From Myotis daubentonii (taxonomy: Eukaryota > Chordata > Mammalia > Chiroptera > Vespertilionidae): 64,000 nt of DNA. The stretch lies in NCBI RefSeq assembly GCF_963259705.1, contig NC_081846.1, forward strand, positions 53,163,205-53,227,204. The letters run 5' to 3'. Below the pieces are notes generated by a model, which did not search any database, was not told the origin of the DNA, and saw only the letters and a list, made by a program, of their open reading frames with translations. Below are positions 10,316-21,060 of this stretch, in pieces (position 1 is the stretch's first letter; each line of letters begins with the position of its first letter). A program made the translations under genes and the position numbers.

Positions 10316-10702
10316 CTAGAGATTTGTGCACTTGTTGGGGGGGGGGTCCCTCAGCCTGACCTGGGCCCTCTCACAGTCAGGGACCCCTCGGGGGGATATC
10401 CATCTGCCAGCTTCAGCCCAATCCCCGCCACTCAGACATTCCTCTCGCAATCCGGGGCTGGGACCCCTTACTTCTTACTGCCTGCCTGCAGTGGAGGCAG
10501 GAGAGCCTCCCGCCACAGCCTCTGCGCTCACCAGCGGTGAGCCCAGCTTCTGGCTGAGCTGTGTTCCCCCTGTGGGAGCGCACTGCCCACCAGGGGTCAG
10601 CTCCTGCATTTAGCATCTGCCCCCTGGTGGTCAGTATGCATCATAGCGACTGGTTGTTCCACCATTCAGTCGATTTGCATGTTACGCTGTTATTATATAG
10701 GA
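10316..10702 (-). mobile_element. Non-autonomous Helitron, copy H4
   Basis: It starts with CTAG at 10316 immediately after the terminal A of H3, followed by a decayed hairpin around GTGCAC (10326), and ends TGTTATTATATAGGA (10702) before host T. The interior shares the CCCTCAGCCTGACCTGGGCCCTCTCACAGTC block with copies H2 and H11. Because H3 ends in A and the host base was T, a second insertion between them would give exactly this arrangement. A CTCF-like site lies near its 5' end. Confidence 0.9.
10617..10634 (-). promoter_or_regulatory. CTCF-like motif inside Helitron H4
   Basis: The plus strand reads CTGCCCCCTGGTGGTCAG. Its reverse complement contains CCACCAGGGGGCAG, close to the vertebrate CTCF core consensus. 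It is known that transposons can spread CTCF sites; binding here is only inferred. Confidence 0.45.
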
Positions 10703-10739
10703 TAGTTCTTTTCTCCCACTTGAAAGTTCACCATTCCTG

Positions 10740-13330
10740 CTTTTAATGATATGTTTAATGATCTAATGATCAGTAAGTTTGATGTTAATGAAGTCCAGAC
10801 CTATCTTTCCTTTATGGTTATTATCTTTGTGTCACATTTAAGAAGTCTTTTCCTAGGTCAGGTCATGAGGATACTCTTCTATGTTACCTCTTACTAGCTT
10901 TATTGCTTTCACATTTAGTTCTATGACCCAGCTGGAATTTATTTTTCATATAGTGAAATAAGGGCTAAATATTTTTCTTTAATTTTATATTCCATTATTT
11001 TTGTACCTTCTTTCCCCCTCTGTACTGCCTTGTTGTAAATCAGGTGAACCTATATATGTAATTGATCCTGGATTCTATTTTCTTTCACTCTTCAAAAACA
11101 CACATTTTAGTTACTGTCTTTAAAGTAAGTCTTGATGTCTGACAATGTATATCCAACAGCTTTGTACTTCTTTAACTTTGCCATTGCTATTTTTGACTCC
11201 TAATATTTCCATAAAAATTAGCTTCTCTGTTTTCACATAATAACCTATTGGCTTTTGATTGCACTGAATTTACAGTTTAATTTGGGGCAGAATTGGAATG
11301 TTTATGATACTGAGTTGCCCAATCACGAACATGGCCTGCCTGCAAGAAATAAACTGGCAATGTTGTAGGGTGTTACCCATCATTCCAAACTGTGTGAGAC
11401 CTCTCCAACTATGGCAGAGAGTTGCTCATTCTCATGGCCTGCCTGCCCTCGCTCAGCAGCTGACCTGGTCAGGGGAGTATTGAAAGCTGCCCAAAAGAGA
11501 CAGCACCGATTTCTACTCTTCTTTCTCAAATCCCAGCTCCTGCATAAATGCTTCTAGATTACTATGTACCTTTATGTGCTTTCCAGAGCCTTGAAATCTT
11601 TTGTTATTGTTAATTCTGTAGAGTTTTAGAGATGTTTTAGGAGAGATGAGTTTGACTTAGTCATAGCCAAAAGTCTTAAATAATTATTTCTTCCACAGGA
11701 ATTTGTTTATTTAATTAAAGTAGTCAAGTTTATTGCAGTGATGTTTTTTCATAAATTCCTATTATTACATTTGTGATAACTGCAACATGTAATAACTATG
11801 ATAACAATAAATATTATCCATGTTTCTCTATTCATTGTATCTTTTCTTTATCATACTTTCTGTGAGTTTATAAATTTTGCTATTTTTTTTAAATATATAA
11901 ATTTTAGCTTTGTTTATTTTTCTATTACACATTTGGTTTTTTTTTAGTTACTTTTTACTGGCTTTATTTTTTTCTTTTTCTTTGTGTTTACTTAACTGAT
12001 ATTTACTGGAATATTGTGATTCATGTTAATGTTAGTTCATTCATTTGGTACCTTTCCTTAATAATATTAATTTAATGTGAAAAAAAAGCTTTATCTGTAT
12101 CCCACATATTCTGAATAGTTTCTAATTTCATACACTATTAGGTATTATATATCTAATATCATTACATAGAAATATATATGCAGCCCAGACTGGTGTGGCT
12201 CAGTTAGTTGGGTGCTGTCCCATGCACTGAAAGGTTGCCAGTTCAATTCCTGGTCAGGGCACATGCCCAGGTGAAGAAGCCTATCAATGTTTCCTCTCAT
12301 GTCGATGCTTCTCTTTTTCTTTCTCACTCCTTCCTCTCCTTGTAAACATTAATTTAAAAAGATATTTAAAAAGAGCATCCATATACATTTAACTTCCATA
12401 CTGCTGTCTTCCATAAAAGATGAGTTATTTACTATTTTATTGTCTAGTTACCTAATTTGAGAGGATTTTCTAATATCTTTTTATAATTTTTATCTACCTT
12501 AATTTCACTGTGCTTAGAGTAAAATTTTTCAGAGTGGCTTTATGTTTAAGAACAAAGTCAATTTGTTAAATGTTCCAAGTAAACTTAGAAAAACATGTAG
12601 TCTGTTGTTTTGGAAAGTTTCTCTATATTAATTTTTTATCTCCTTGTTCCATACTATATTGAGAGTAGTTTTCAAACTATGATTGTGGAGGTTTCTATTT
12701 CTGAGTTTAGCTCTGTGATTTTTTTCTTTATATAGTGGGGCTTTCCTGTTAATGCATACAAGATTAGGATTGTTATATCTTCACATTGAATTGACCCTTT
12801 AATTATTATGAAATATTTATCTCAATCTCTAGTTATACCTCTTGACATAAAATCTACTTTGTCAGTATAACTGTACCACATTATTTTTACCTTCAACCTT
12901 TTTGTTTCTTTATATTAAAAATGTCAATATCATATACTTGTTTTACAGTTCTTATCTACTCTGATATCTTTTATTTTAATCTGTGTATATTGTTTATTTA
13001 AATGCAAATTTATTTCTGCTTTGGGGGGTTTAAATCTTCCATTTTATATTGGTTTCTACTTATCTTACCTATTTTTCTTTCTTGCCTTTTTTATTAATAA
13101 AGTAGTTTTTATTAATTTTTCATCCATTATCTTTTTATTTACACATTCTTTTATTGATTTTTCAGTAGTTATTTAAGAGGTTATAATATGCACACTAAAC
13201 TTACTAAAATCCGCCTTCAATTATTTTTGTAACTTTTCAGAATATTTGCGGGTTTTAAAACACTTTAAACCAATTTACAGCCTTTATTTCAACATATATT
13301 TTAAACAATATCTCTTAATATTGTTTAAAG
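10740..13330 (-). mobile_element. Old L1 (L1M-like) ORF2 region, antisense, decayed
   Basis: The plus strand follows the antisense of mammalian L1 ORF2 in order: AAGAAGTCTTTTCCTAGGTC (10840), TTCTATGACCCAGCTGGAAT (10918), GTAAGTCTTGATGTCTGACA (11126), TTTGATTGCACTGAATTTAC (11257), GCTTTATCTGTATCCCACAT (12090), AGGATTGTTATATCTTCACA (12767) and further weak matches to about 13250. Every frame is broken. A SINE at 12183 interrupts it, and 11330-11520 and parts of 11600-12000 match poorly, so it may be more than one fragment. Confidence 0.6.
12183..12360 (+). mobile_element. Ves-type SINE
   Basis: It reads GACTGGTGTGGCTCAGTTAG, then the B-box-like CCAGTTCAATTCCTGGTC, GGGCACATGCCC, and a pyrimidine tail CTTTCTCACTCCTTCCTCTC followed by an A-rich end. 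It was inserted into the old antisense L1. No clear target duplication is visible. Confidence 0.85.
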
Positions 13331-13334
13331 TAGG

Positions 13335-14115
13335 AGTGGGTAAATTATGATGTAGGGGCGAAATCCTCCCCACTATCTATTGTTATTTTTTTTTTTGTTT
13401 TAATGATTTATGAGCTGAGATTGATTTTAACATTTGTAAGTGGCTAAAAAAGTATAAAAAGAAAAACCATTTAAAAATACATGAAAATTATATGAAATTT
13501 AAAACTTATGCCTATAAATAAAGTTTTATTGAAAAAAGCTACACTCATTCATTACATGTTTTCATGGCTGCTTTCCCAGCACTACAGCAGATCTCAGTGG
13601 CCATCGCAATAAATACCATGCAGATGGTATGCTCATCGCTTTGCACTGCTGCTCACTGCACTACAAACTGTAGTGATGAGTTTTAACTGATCAGAGTTTC
13701 TAGTGCCATACACATTGCTGTAGTGCATTTTTTTTATATCAGTTCATAACCAGCATGACAAAAGAAAGAAAAAAAGTGAATTCTAAATGTCATAATTTTA
13801 AGATACAGTGGAGTATGAATTATTTTGTTACCAAATTAGATGGCAAAGCATTTTATTTTTTAGCAACACTATAGCTGTGCTAAAAAAATATAACAGACAT
13901 TGGCAATATCAGACTAAATAGTCATCACAATATTCTCAACTCACAGTAAAGCAACAGCAAGAAAAATTAGAAACTGTAATATGAAAATCTCATCACAGAA
14001 GACTTTCTTCACACACACAAAATGAAAATGAGTCTGCAAACAGAGTAAGTGTGAGAGGCTCATGTGTTAGCCAAGCACTGCATAAATAATTATAGACTGG
14101 CAGCAATTTTATTTT
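13335..14115 (+). pseudogene. hAT (Charlie/Zaphod-like) transposon relic with transposase N-terminal region
   Basis: The start resembles a common mammalian hAT 5' end: AGGAGTGGGTAAATTATG, then AAATAAAGTTTTATTGAAAA, CTCATTCATTACATG and TTCATGGCTGCTTTCCCAGC. From about 13755 the plus strand translates, with interruptions, into a segment like the BED-type zinc-finger end of hAT transposases and their domesticated relatives: MTKERKKVNSK, IQWSMNYFVTKLDGKAF, a broken HYxxKH-like stretch, and VLAKHCIN. Stops and frameshifts rule out function. The downstream catalytic part is absent. Confidence 0.6.
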
Positions 14116-14119
14116 GATG

Positions 14120-15600
14120 TTTTAAAGATGTCATTTCTTTCCTGCTGAATTTCATTGTTTGTGTTGAAAAGTGAGATATTTTTACTACTGTTCCTTTCAA
14201 ATATTGTGTTTTCTATTAAACTGTTTTTAAAAATTTGTTTTTGTCCTTGATTTTTTAAGTTTTAATCTGACATGGCCAGGTGTAATTTTTTTTTCAATTA
14301 TCTTTAAAGTTGCTAGACCTTCTTGTATCTATTTGGAAAATTCTTACCCTATTTCTCTTAAAATATTGCTTCTACCCCTTTATTGCTTTTCTCCTTCTTG
14401 GACTGCAGCTGTACATATGTTAGACCTTGTCTTCATGACCCAGGAAATCATGCTATTTTATATATATTTCATCCTTTTTTCTTTTAGAGGTTTATTCTAG
14501 ATTTTCTACTAACCTCTATTGCTATTAAATATATACTTTGGTATTTTTATTTTGTAATTTCTATTTGATTCCTTTTTTTATATTTTCTTTCTGTGGTGAA
14601 ATGATCTATTCTTTTATCATATTATTTGTCTGCACATATTTAATACTAGTATCATTGGCCCCTGTTCTCTTTGATGTCAATTGGCAAATGTTTCGAGAAG
14701 AAAATGAGATGGTAACTGTAAGGGCCACCTCAGTGATTTTCTATTTTTTCAAATGCTGGTTGCCTCGGTTATTTTCAAAGGCCTTCAGATAGTGTTCTCT
14801 CTGCCTTTCCTCCTTCCCCAAACTTCTACAGTTGTACTCAGAAAGAGAAAGACAGCAATCTCAAATAAGCTGCATTAGAAAACTAGCCCTATTCTTGCCC
14901 CATAGTTAACATTCAACAAACATTTTCAAGTGAAGTAATTAATGTACTAAATCCTGAGTTTGTACTGGGCATCTCATAAAAGATATTTAAGTTATACTAG
15001 AATTCTGAAGCATATAAAGAGGGAACACATATTTTTCCTAGCTGTTCAAGGGCTTTTACTCATGAGAAAGCCTAAGGTGAGAGGAAAGATAGGATCGTGC
15101 AAGAGGTAGGTAACTTAATTTTTATTTTCTGACCTTCCAAATTTGAACCGAAATACATGCTCTTAGTAAATTAAACCTTTCTTCAAAATCTATTTCCCAC
15201 ACTCTGCAAAACTATTAAATGAAACAATCTCCAATAAATAAATAAAAGTAACAAAAATTATCTTTAAATTTATGAGGTCATGATTTCCTTGAAGTTATCT
15301 GATTAAAAAGTAAGATACGACTAAGTTACCATTTATTTGTTCAATTGCAATAAGAAGAGACATTTGTATTTTGATACTTTCTATGAGCAATACTATTATT
15401 AGGATGTGGGTCATAATCTCCCATGCTTTTTAAACCCTTCAAATCCTAAATCTATGTCAACTTTACAGCAACCTTATGACCAGGGCAAGGAGACATATGA
15501 GGCACCAAGGGGAAAAAAAACAAACAGACATTGAGGAGGTACTCACTCTCAAGGTAATACACGTTCATGATCCTGCACTTGCTTGTTCCTAGGAGGGAGT
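14120..15600. other. AT-rich DNA without recognised gene
   Basis: TTTAAGTTTTAATCTGACATG and neighbouring T-rich antisense-L1-like words at 14230-14600 hint at another degraded L1, but order and length are too poor to call. The rest is unassigned. Confidence 0.35.
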
Positions 15601-15604
15601 GCCT

Positions 15605-15765
15605 CCTTACATTTTGTATGCGAGGTGCCTTACTTGTTCATCCTACTTACCAGCCTGCTTATGAGGTGGGTAGAGCAAAATTTATTCCATGATTGTGTAA
15701 TTGTGGGCACCAGCATAGAAAAATGATGTGATTTCCCTAAGGCCACATTGGAACTGTTGATCTTA
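15605..15765 (-). mobile_element. Possible MIR fragment
   Basis: GTTCATCCTACTTACCAG, CTTATGAGGTGGGTA and GATTTCCCTAAGGCCACATTGGAACTG follow the order of an inverted MIR SINE (ACCCTATGAGGTAGGTA ... TTGCCCAAGGTCACA). It is strongly diverged. Confidence 0.4.
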
Positions 15766-15769
15766 AAAA

Positions 15770-17720
15770 TAAAACAAATTAGTAAAAAATGGATTTATTC
15801 ATGAATAGTAGAAAATTGCAATTTGGGACTTGCAAGTTATGGCACAACCATAGGCAAGTTAGGAAAACAAAAGAGAGGAACTTTTTTTTTTCCTTACAGA
15901 GAAAAGGGGAAGTTTGGAAGAGTTGTCCATTGAAGGAAACTGGGAGTTCAAAGTGTAGTGGCTTTTCATTGCTTAGGCTGTGACAGTCTCTTATTGGCTG
16001 GGCCATCATTGAGGGAAAAGAAATCTTCCTTCCTCCTGCTGGAATAGTAGAGTAGAAAACATTTCTGTTGGATTTACAAAGCATGTCTTTTCCTGTTTGG
16101 AGCAATCTGGTTCCTACCAACTCCAATCTTGGTTGAGGTCTCCTTTTCTAATTTTCATAGAACCTAAAAGACTGATAAAAGAAAACAGAAAATAACTGGT
16201 AAGTGTGGGTAGAATACCCAATTTTTTTGTATAATTTCAGAAAACCATGTGCAATGCTAGTCAAAACCATGTGAGTTCTTTCCAACAGTGGTAGTAAAAG
16301 TAAATTTCACATGATTAATTTCCATATATCCAGCATGTTCTATGCCTGAGTGAATGGTATTTTTGGTTCCTGGGTGATACACATTGACTATATTGTGTGT
16401 TGTTGTTATTGATGTCTACCACAATAATTAGGCTTAATACTTAATTTTTGTCCTCTGCCGGTAGTTTGACAAGCCTTAGTTATAAAATCAAACTATTACT
16501 GTGTATCGGTTACTCTTACCTTAGCAGATGCAGCACTGATCTCTACAACTATGCTAATGCAGCATGTACAGAAAAGATCTAAGAGATTCTTTGCTTAAGA
16601 ATGTGGACTGATTTACAGGTGTTAATGGGCATGCATTATTTCCGAGGTGCTGTTCAATTAAGGCATATGTGAAACTACAGAAAGGCTTCGTGTTGAAAGC
16701 GAGCGCACCTGCTTGCAACCTGTGAGCGCACCTGCTTGCAACCTGCTAAAAGATGTATTCTAAATCAGAGGTCATTATCCAAAATAGTCCTAAAAGCAGG
16801 GATGTGACAGTCATCACTGTCTCGTCTTCTTTTTCTCTATTCAGCATCTTTCTCAGGTGTGAACTGAAAACTTCACTTTGGATCAGAGTTATTTCACTTA
16901 GGAACGAAGGTTGAGTTTAAAGTGCTATCTCTTAAGTGAAGGTCAGTAGTTTATCCATTATAGCACCCAACCCCAAATACTTCTCATAATTAATTATATC
17001 TATATCTGTTTTTATAGAGTGAAAGAATAAAGAAACGCCAGTCAGCAGTTTTAGAAATACAAGTTAAAGGTGGTCTATCATTTAAAATGATATATCATTT
17101 TGGAAAGAAAATTTAAAAGCTAGTATATGCAGTCTAAAATTAAATACAGATTTTGAATTTCAGGCTGTGAAGCTAAAAAGATCAAAGGAACGCCTTTATA
17201 GTACTTTGGAATTTGGTATAATACTTCCCGGGAGGTCATTACTCCCATAATTTAGTCTGACTTATTTTGGCTTCAGGTCCATTTAAAATGTGCAGCAAAA
17301 AAAGGAGGCCTCTTTTTACTTTAATTTTTAACAGCAACTTGTCAGTAAAAAGAAAGGTGTCTGAAAGAGGATCATCTATCATAGTGCTAATAGCTTTCAA
17401 ATCTGACTTTCTGAATCTGAATGAGAGAAATTTACCTTGAAATGTCTATATATTAACTCTTTCCACTGTTCTGTGGAGGAGTATTACATTAGACCTTAAG
17501 TACTGCTCAAATGTAGTCACCACCTCCTACGACACCCATGGCTGTTATACTTTAGCTAAGGAACCTTTAGCTGTCAAGAAAATTGGGTGTGCTGTTGGGT
17601 ACAGTTTTTATCTGTCTGCTCTTTTCAAATGATTGAGTCCTACTGACATGAATTTAGCTCATCAGTGAATAGTTGTATACATAAAACAAAGGTCAGGTAA
17701 ATAATTTTTTACTCTTTTTC
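15770..17720. other. Unique DNA; perfect 23-bp-spaced tandem duplication at 16701
   Basis: No gene recognised. At 16701-16722 and 16724-16745 the 22-bp unit GAGCGCACCTGCTTGCAACCTG occurs twice, one base apart. It holds a CACCTG E-box and a CpG, unusual in this AT-rich setting. The open frame at 15779-16126 (minus) resembles no family. Confidence 0.5.
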
Positions 17721-17726
17721 TTTCTT

Positions 17727-17730
17727 TTCT

Positions 17731-17802
<72 letters not shown>

Positions 17803-17806
17803 ACAG
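17727..17806 (+). repeat. Compound (CT)n(CA)n microsatellite
   Basis: A CT run switches to a CA run at about 17752, with one CATACA interruption near the right end. Long uninterrupted dinucleotide runs like this are usually length-polymorphic. Confidence 0.97.
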
Positions 17807-17929
17807 GGAAAAATAAACTAATTTTAAAATCAGAGGCTACATTATGCAAGGGCTAAAGTACTTTTCTTGGATTCAGAAAAAAACAACACACAAAACAAAA
17901 CAAAAAAGAATCTTGTGTTCTATCTTCCT

Positions 17930-18062
17930 ATGCATGTGGGTTTCATTGTACAAGTCATTTCATTTCTCTAGTCTTCAGTTTTCCTTATTTGGAAAATGAG
18001 GGGGTTGAGTTTGATGCTATTTGAGGTCTCCGCTAGCCTTGAACCTGTTCTGAGCATGACCC
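17930..18062 (+). mobile_element. MIR-like fragment
   Basis: GTACAAGTCATTTCATTTCTC, CTTCAGTTTTCCTTATTTGG, AAAATGAGGGGGTTGAG and TGAGGTCTCCGCTAGCC are in the order of the 3' half of an ancient MIR or related core-SINE. Confidence 0.5.
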
Positions 18063-19028
18063 CTTTGGTATACTAGTAATTACTATTTTACAATAACAAA
18101 ACCTATAGAGGAGTGCTCATCTCCTCAGAGTTTGGAACCAGAAAACTGACAAAGGATGACTCCAACTGCATCAATATAGTTCAACTCAGCTTTCTAAATA
18201 AGTTTTCATCACAGCAGATTTCCACCCACTATGAGGATGGTAATGGCTGTCAGCTAGTGACGGTGGCTGCCGAGAATCCTGTGCTGAGGATTGTTAAGCT
18301 GGGTGCAGAGTGATGTGAGCTCTGAGCACTGGCTTCTATTGGTGAGCAAGGGGTGAGGGGGGCACACCTACCACATGTCATCCCTGACCCTCCGCCCACC
18401 CCCCCTTGTCATTATTGTGGGAAAAACACTACCAGGAAAACCTTAGCATAAATCCAGCTTGAATGAAATAAAACATAAGGCATAAACAAGGCTTTTGTAA
18501 GTATCTTTCTATAGCACTGCCAATCAAAGCAGCATTCTTTCCAAACTTGTCAATTTCTAATACTTCTCAGTTCTGAAATTATTGCTCTTACAATGAAGAA
18601 TGCATTTATTTGTGGACCCCCTGAATATACTCAAAAAATAGACGTATATTTTATTAAATAATGTAGGAACTTCATGGCTATTTCCTCTCTGCTTTTAAAC
18701 ATATTTTAGGGAGTCTCCCTATTAACCTACCTACTGAAATTGTCATGATTTAAGCAGTTTATTTTGATTTGGCTTCGTGTCAAAGTCCAGTTTTTTAGAC
18801 CAGTTTTTGAGTCAAATGAAATAAATTCTAGAATTTATTCATTTTTGCTTGCAACATGAAGAAACTTGTTTGCATCTTATGCTGTTCTTGACACTTACTG
18901 TAGAAAGGTTCCTGCAGGGCAACCTCTATTGTATTATAATCTAAAAAAAAAAGAACAACATTAGCATTATAGAATTTATATTCTAATTCTAGTTGCTAAA
19001 AATTGGTAGAAATGTATTTTCTATTATG
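18063..19028. other. Unique DNA, no gene recognised
   Basis: The 66-codon frame at 18113-18313 (plus) has balanced composition but no recognised motif, no start context and no splice support. A C-rich patch lies at 18387-18408. Confidence 0.4.
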
Positions 19029-19030
19029 TA

Positions 19031-19197
19031 CTCAGGCATTTGTGCTTCGTTTTATTGTACTTTACAGGTGTCTCAGTTTTTACAAATGGAAGGCATTACC
19101 TTCCACCAGAAAAAAGATTATGACCCGCTTTATTTCGTTGCTCACTTTATTATGGCGGTCTGGAGCGGGAACCCGCAATATCTCCGAGGTATGCCTG
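19031..19197 (+). mobile_element. Tigger-type (pogo) miniature DNA transposon
   Basis: 167 bp flanked by TA (19029-19030 and 19198-19199). The left end is CTCAGGCATTTGTGCTTCG and the right end is CAATATCTCCGAGGTATGCC, the known Tigger1-like terminus (CAGGCATACCTCG...). The interior TTTATTATGGCGGTCTGGAG adjoins the right terminus as in Tigger. The transposase region is entirely deleted. Confidence 0.8.
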
Positions 19198-19263
19198 TAT
19201 AAGAAAGTCAAATGACCACTTGGGGACCTGCTGACCATACACTTCTCAGAAACACTTGGATTC

Positions 19264-20515
19264 GCTGTTTTGTTTTTTTTTAATTTAAATTCTTTATTGT
19301 TTAAAGTATTACATAAGTCTCCTTTTCCCCCCCATGACCTCTCCCCTGCCACTCCCATCGCCCAGCACACGCCCTCACCACTCTACTGTCTGTGTCCATT
19401 GGTTATGCTCATATGCATGAATACAAGTCCTTTGATTGATCTCTCTTCCCCCGCTCCCCTACCTTCCCTCTTAGGTTGGACGGTCTGTTCAATGCTCCTA
19501 TGGCTCTGGCTCTATTTTCATTCATCAGTTTATGTTGTTCATTATATTTCACAAATGAGTGAGATCATGTGATATTTATCTTTCTCCGACTGGTTTATTT
19601 CGCTTAGCATAATGCTCTCCAGGTCCATCCATGCTGTTGCGAATCGTAAGAGTTCCTTCTTTTTTACTGCAGCGTAGTATTGCATTGTGTAGATCTACCA
19701 CAGTTTTCTAATCCACTCATCTGCTGATGGGCACTTAGGCTGTTTCCAAATCTTAGCTATGGTGAATTGTGCTGCTATGAACAGAGGGGTGCATCTATCC
19801 TTTCTGATTGATGTTTCTGTTTTCTTGGAATATATTCCTAGAAGTGGGATCACTGGGTCAAAGGAAAGTTCCATTTTTAATTTTTTGAGGAAACTCCATA
19901 CTGTTTTTCACAGTGGCTACACCAGTCTGCATTCTCACCAGCAGTGTATGAGGGTTCCTTTTTCTCCATATCCTCCCCAGCTCTTGTTGTTTGTTGATTT
20001 GCTTATGATAGCCATTCTTACAGGTGTGAGATGGTACCTCATTGTCGTTTTGATTTGCATATTTGGATCTCTCAGATGATTAGTGACTGTGAGCATGTTT
20101 TCACATGCCTCTTGGCCTTCTGTATGTCCTCTTTCAAAAGTGCCTATTTAGGTCCTTTGCCCAGTTTTGTATTGGGTTGTTTATCTTCCTTTTTTAAAAT
20201 TGTGTGAGTTCCCTGTAAATTTTGGAGATTAAACCTTATCAGAGATAACATTGGTAAATATGTTCTCCCATGCAGTGGGCTTTCTTGTTGTTTTTTTGAT
20301 GGTTTCTTTTGCTGTGCAGAAACTTTTTACTTTTTTGTAGTCCCATTTGTTTATTTTCTCCTTAGTTTCCATTGCTCTATGAGCTGTATCGGTAAAGATA
20401 TTGCTATGACATATGTTTGATTTTTGCTGCCTATGGATTCTTCTAAGATTTTTATAGTTTCCCATCTTACATTTAAGTCCTTTACCCATTTTGAACTATG
20501 TATTCACCCACTGCA
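19264..20515 (-). mobile_element. LINE-1, 5'-truncated, antisense: 3' UTR plus end of ORF2
   Basis: The plus strand begins with a T-run (poly-A tail, 19270-19278), then bat L1 3' UTR (CCCCCCCATGACCTCTCCCC, GTGTCCATTGGTTATGCTCA), then the complement of the ORF2 C-terminus from about 19555 rightward. A residual minus-strand frame at 20229-20489 reads like the L1 ORF2p C-terminal region (KINKWDYKKVKSFCTAKETI). Frameshifts break the rest. The right end near 20515 is the 5' truncation. No convincing target duplication seen. Confidence 0.85.
20229..20489 (-). pseudogene. L1 ORF2p C-terminal fragment
   Basis: 86 codons beginning at an internal ATG. The translated order (LKCKMGNYKNLRRI, INKWDYKKVKSFCTAKETI, WENIFTNVISDK) is the part of L1 ORF2p lying between the reverse transcriptase and the cysteine-rich end. 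No reverse transcriptase or endonuclease domain is present. It is inactive. Confidence 0.8.
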
Positions 20516-20609
20516 TAACACAGTGTAATGCATTGTATCACGCAAATAATTTTAGCCAAAACTGTTGAAACAATACAAATAATCTGCTGACCTGTTTGAA
20601 TTTTTTTTT

Positions 20610-21060
20610 CTCATTTTGGCAGGTTTTTATATTGTAACCTTTTATTTTTTATAATTTCAAAGTTACAGAAAAATTTTTAAGCTGTGAGAATGGTCCAAGA
20701 AACTCCCCATATCCTTTCCTTATTCACTGATGTTTACTTAATCTATTTACTCTCTCCCATTCTCTCTTTGACTCTCTCTTTTTTTACCACCCTCTCCTGT
20801 TCCCTCCCAACCTCTCTTCCTCCCATCCTCTATCCACTTTTTATCTAAACCAATTGAATATTAATTGGAGTTACTGTGTCCCCTTTCTGAATACTTCCTT
20901 GTATGTTTTCTAAGAACAAGGTCATTTTTTTTTTTTTTTACGTAAGCCCAATATGATGACCCAGGTCAGGAAATTTAATATTGAAAAAATACTGTTTTAT
21001 AATCTAGAGTCCATATTCAAATTAAGGGTACTTTATAACTAATTTGCATTTTGCTGGGAA
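20610..21060 (-). mobile_element. L1M-like 3' UTR, antisense
   Basis: TTCAAAGTTACAGAAAAATTT, AATGGTCCAAGAAACTCCCC, CTAAGAACAAGGTCATTTT and ATCTAGAGTCCATATTCAAATTAAGG are in the order of an old L1 3' untranslated region read backwards. The pyrimidine block at 20745-20830 belongs to it. Ends are approximate. Confidence 0.55.

Noticed and set aside
17161..17250. Exon-like segment after GAATTTCAG, about 28 codons
   Set aside because: Weak pyrimidine tract and no motif; shows how often such open segments arise here.
17727..17806. CRISPR-like or regulatory array
   Set aside because: Plain dinucleotide microsatellite; the genome is mammalian.
19759..20079. 106-codon plus-strand frame
   Set aside because: Antisense of L1 ORF2; the L1 is on the minus strand.
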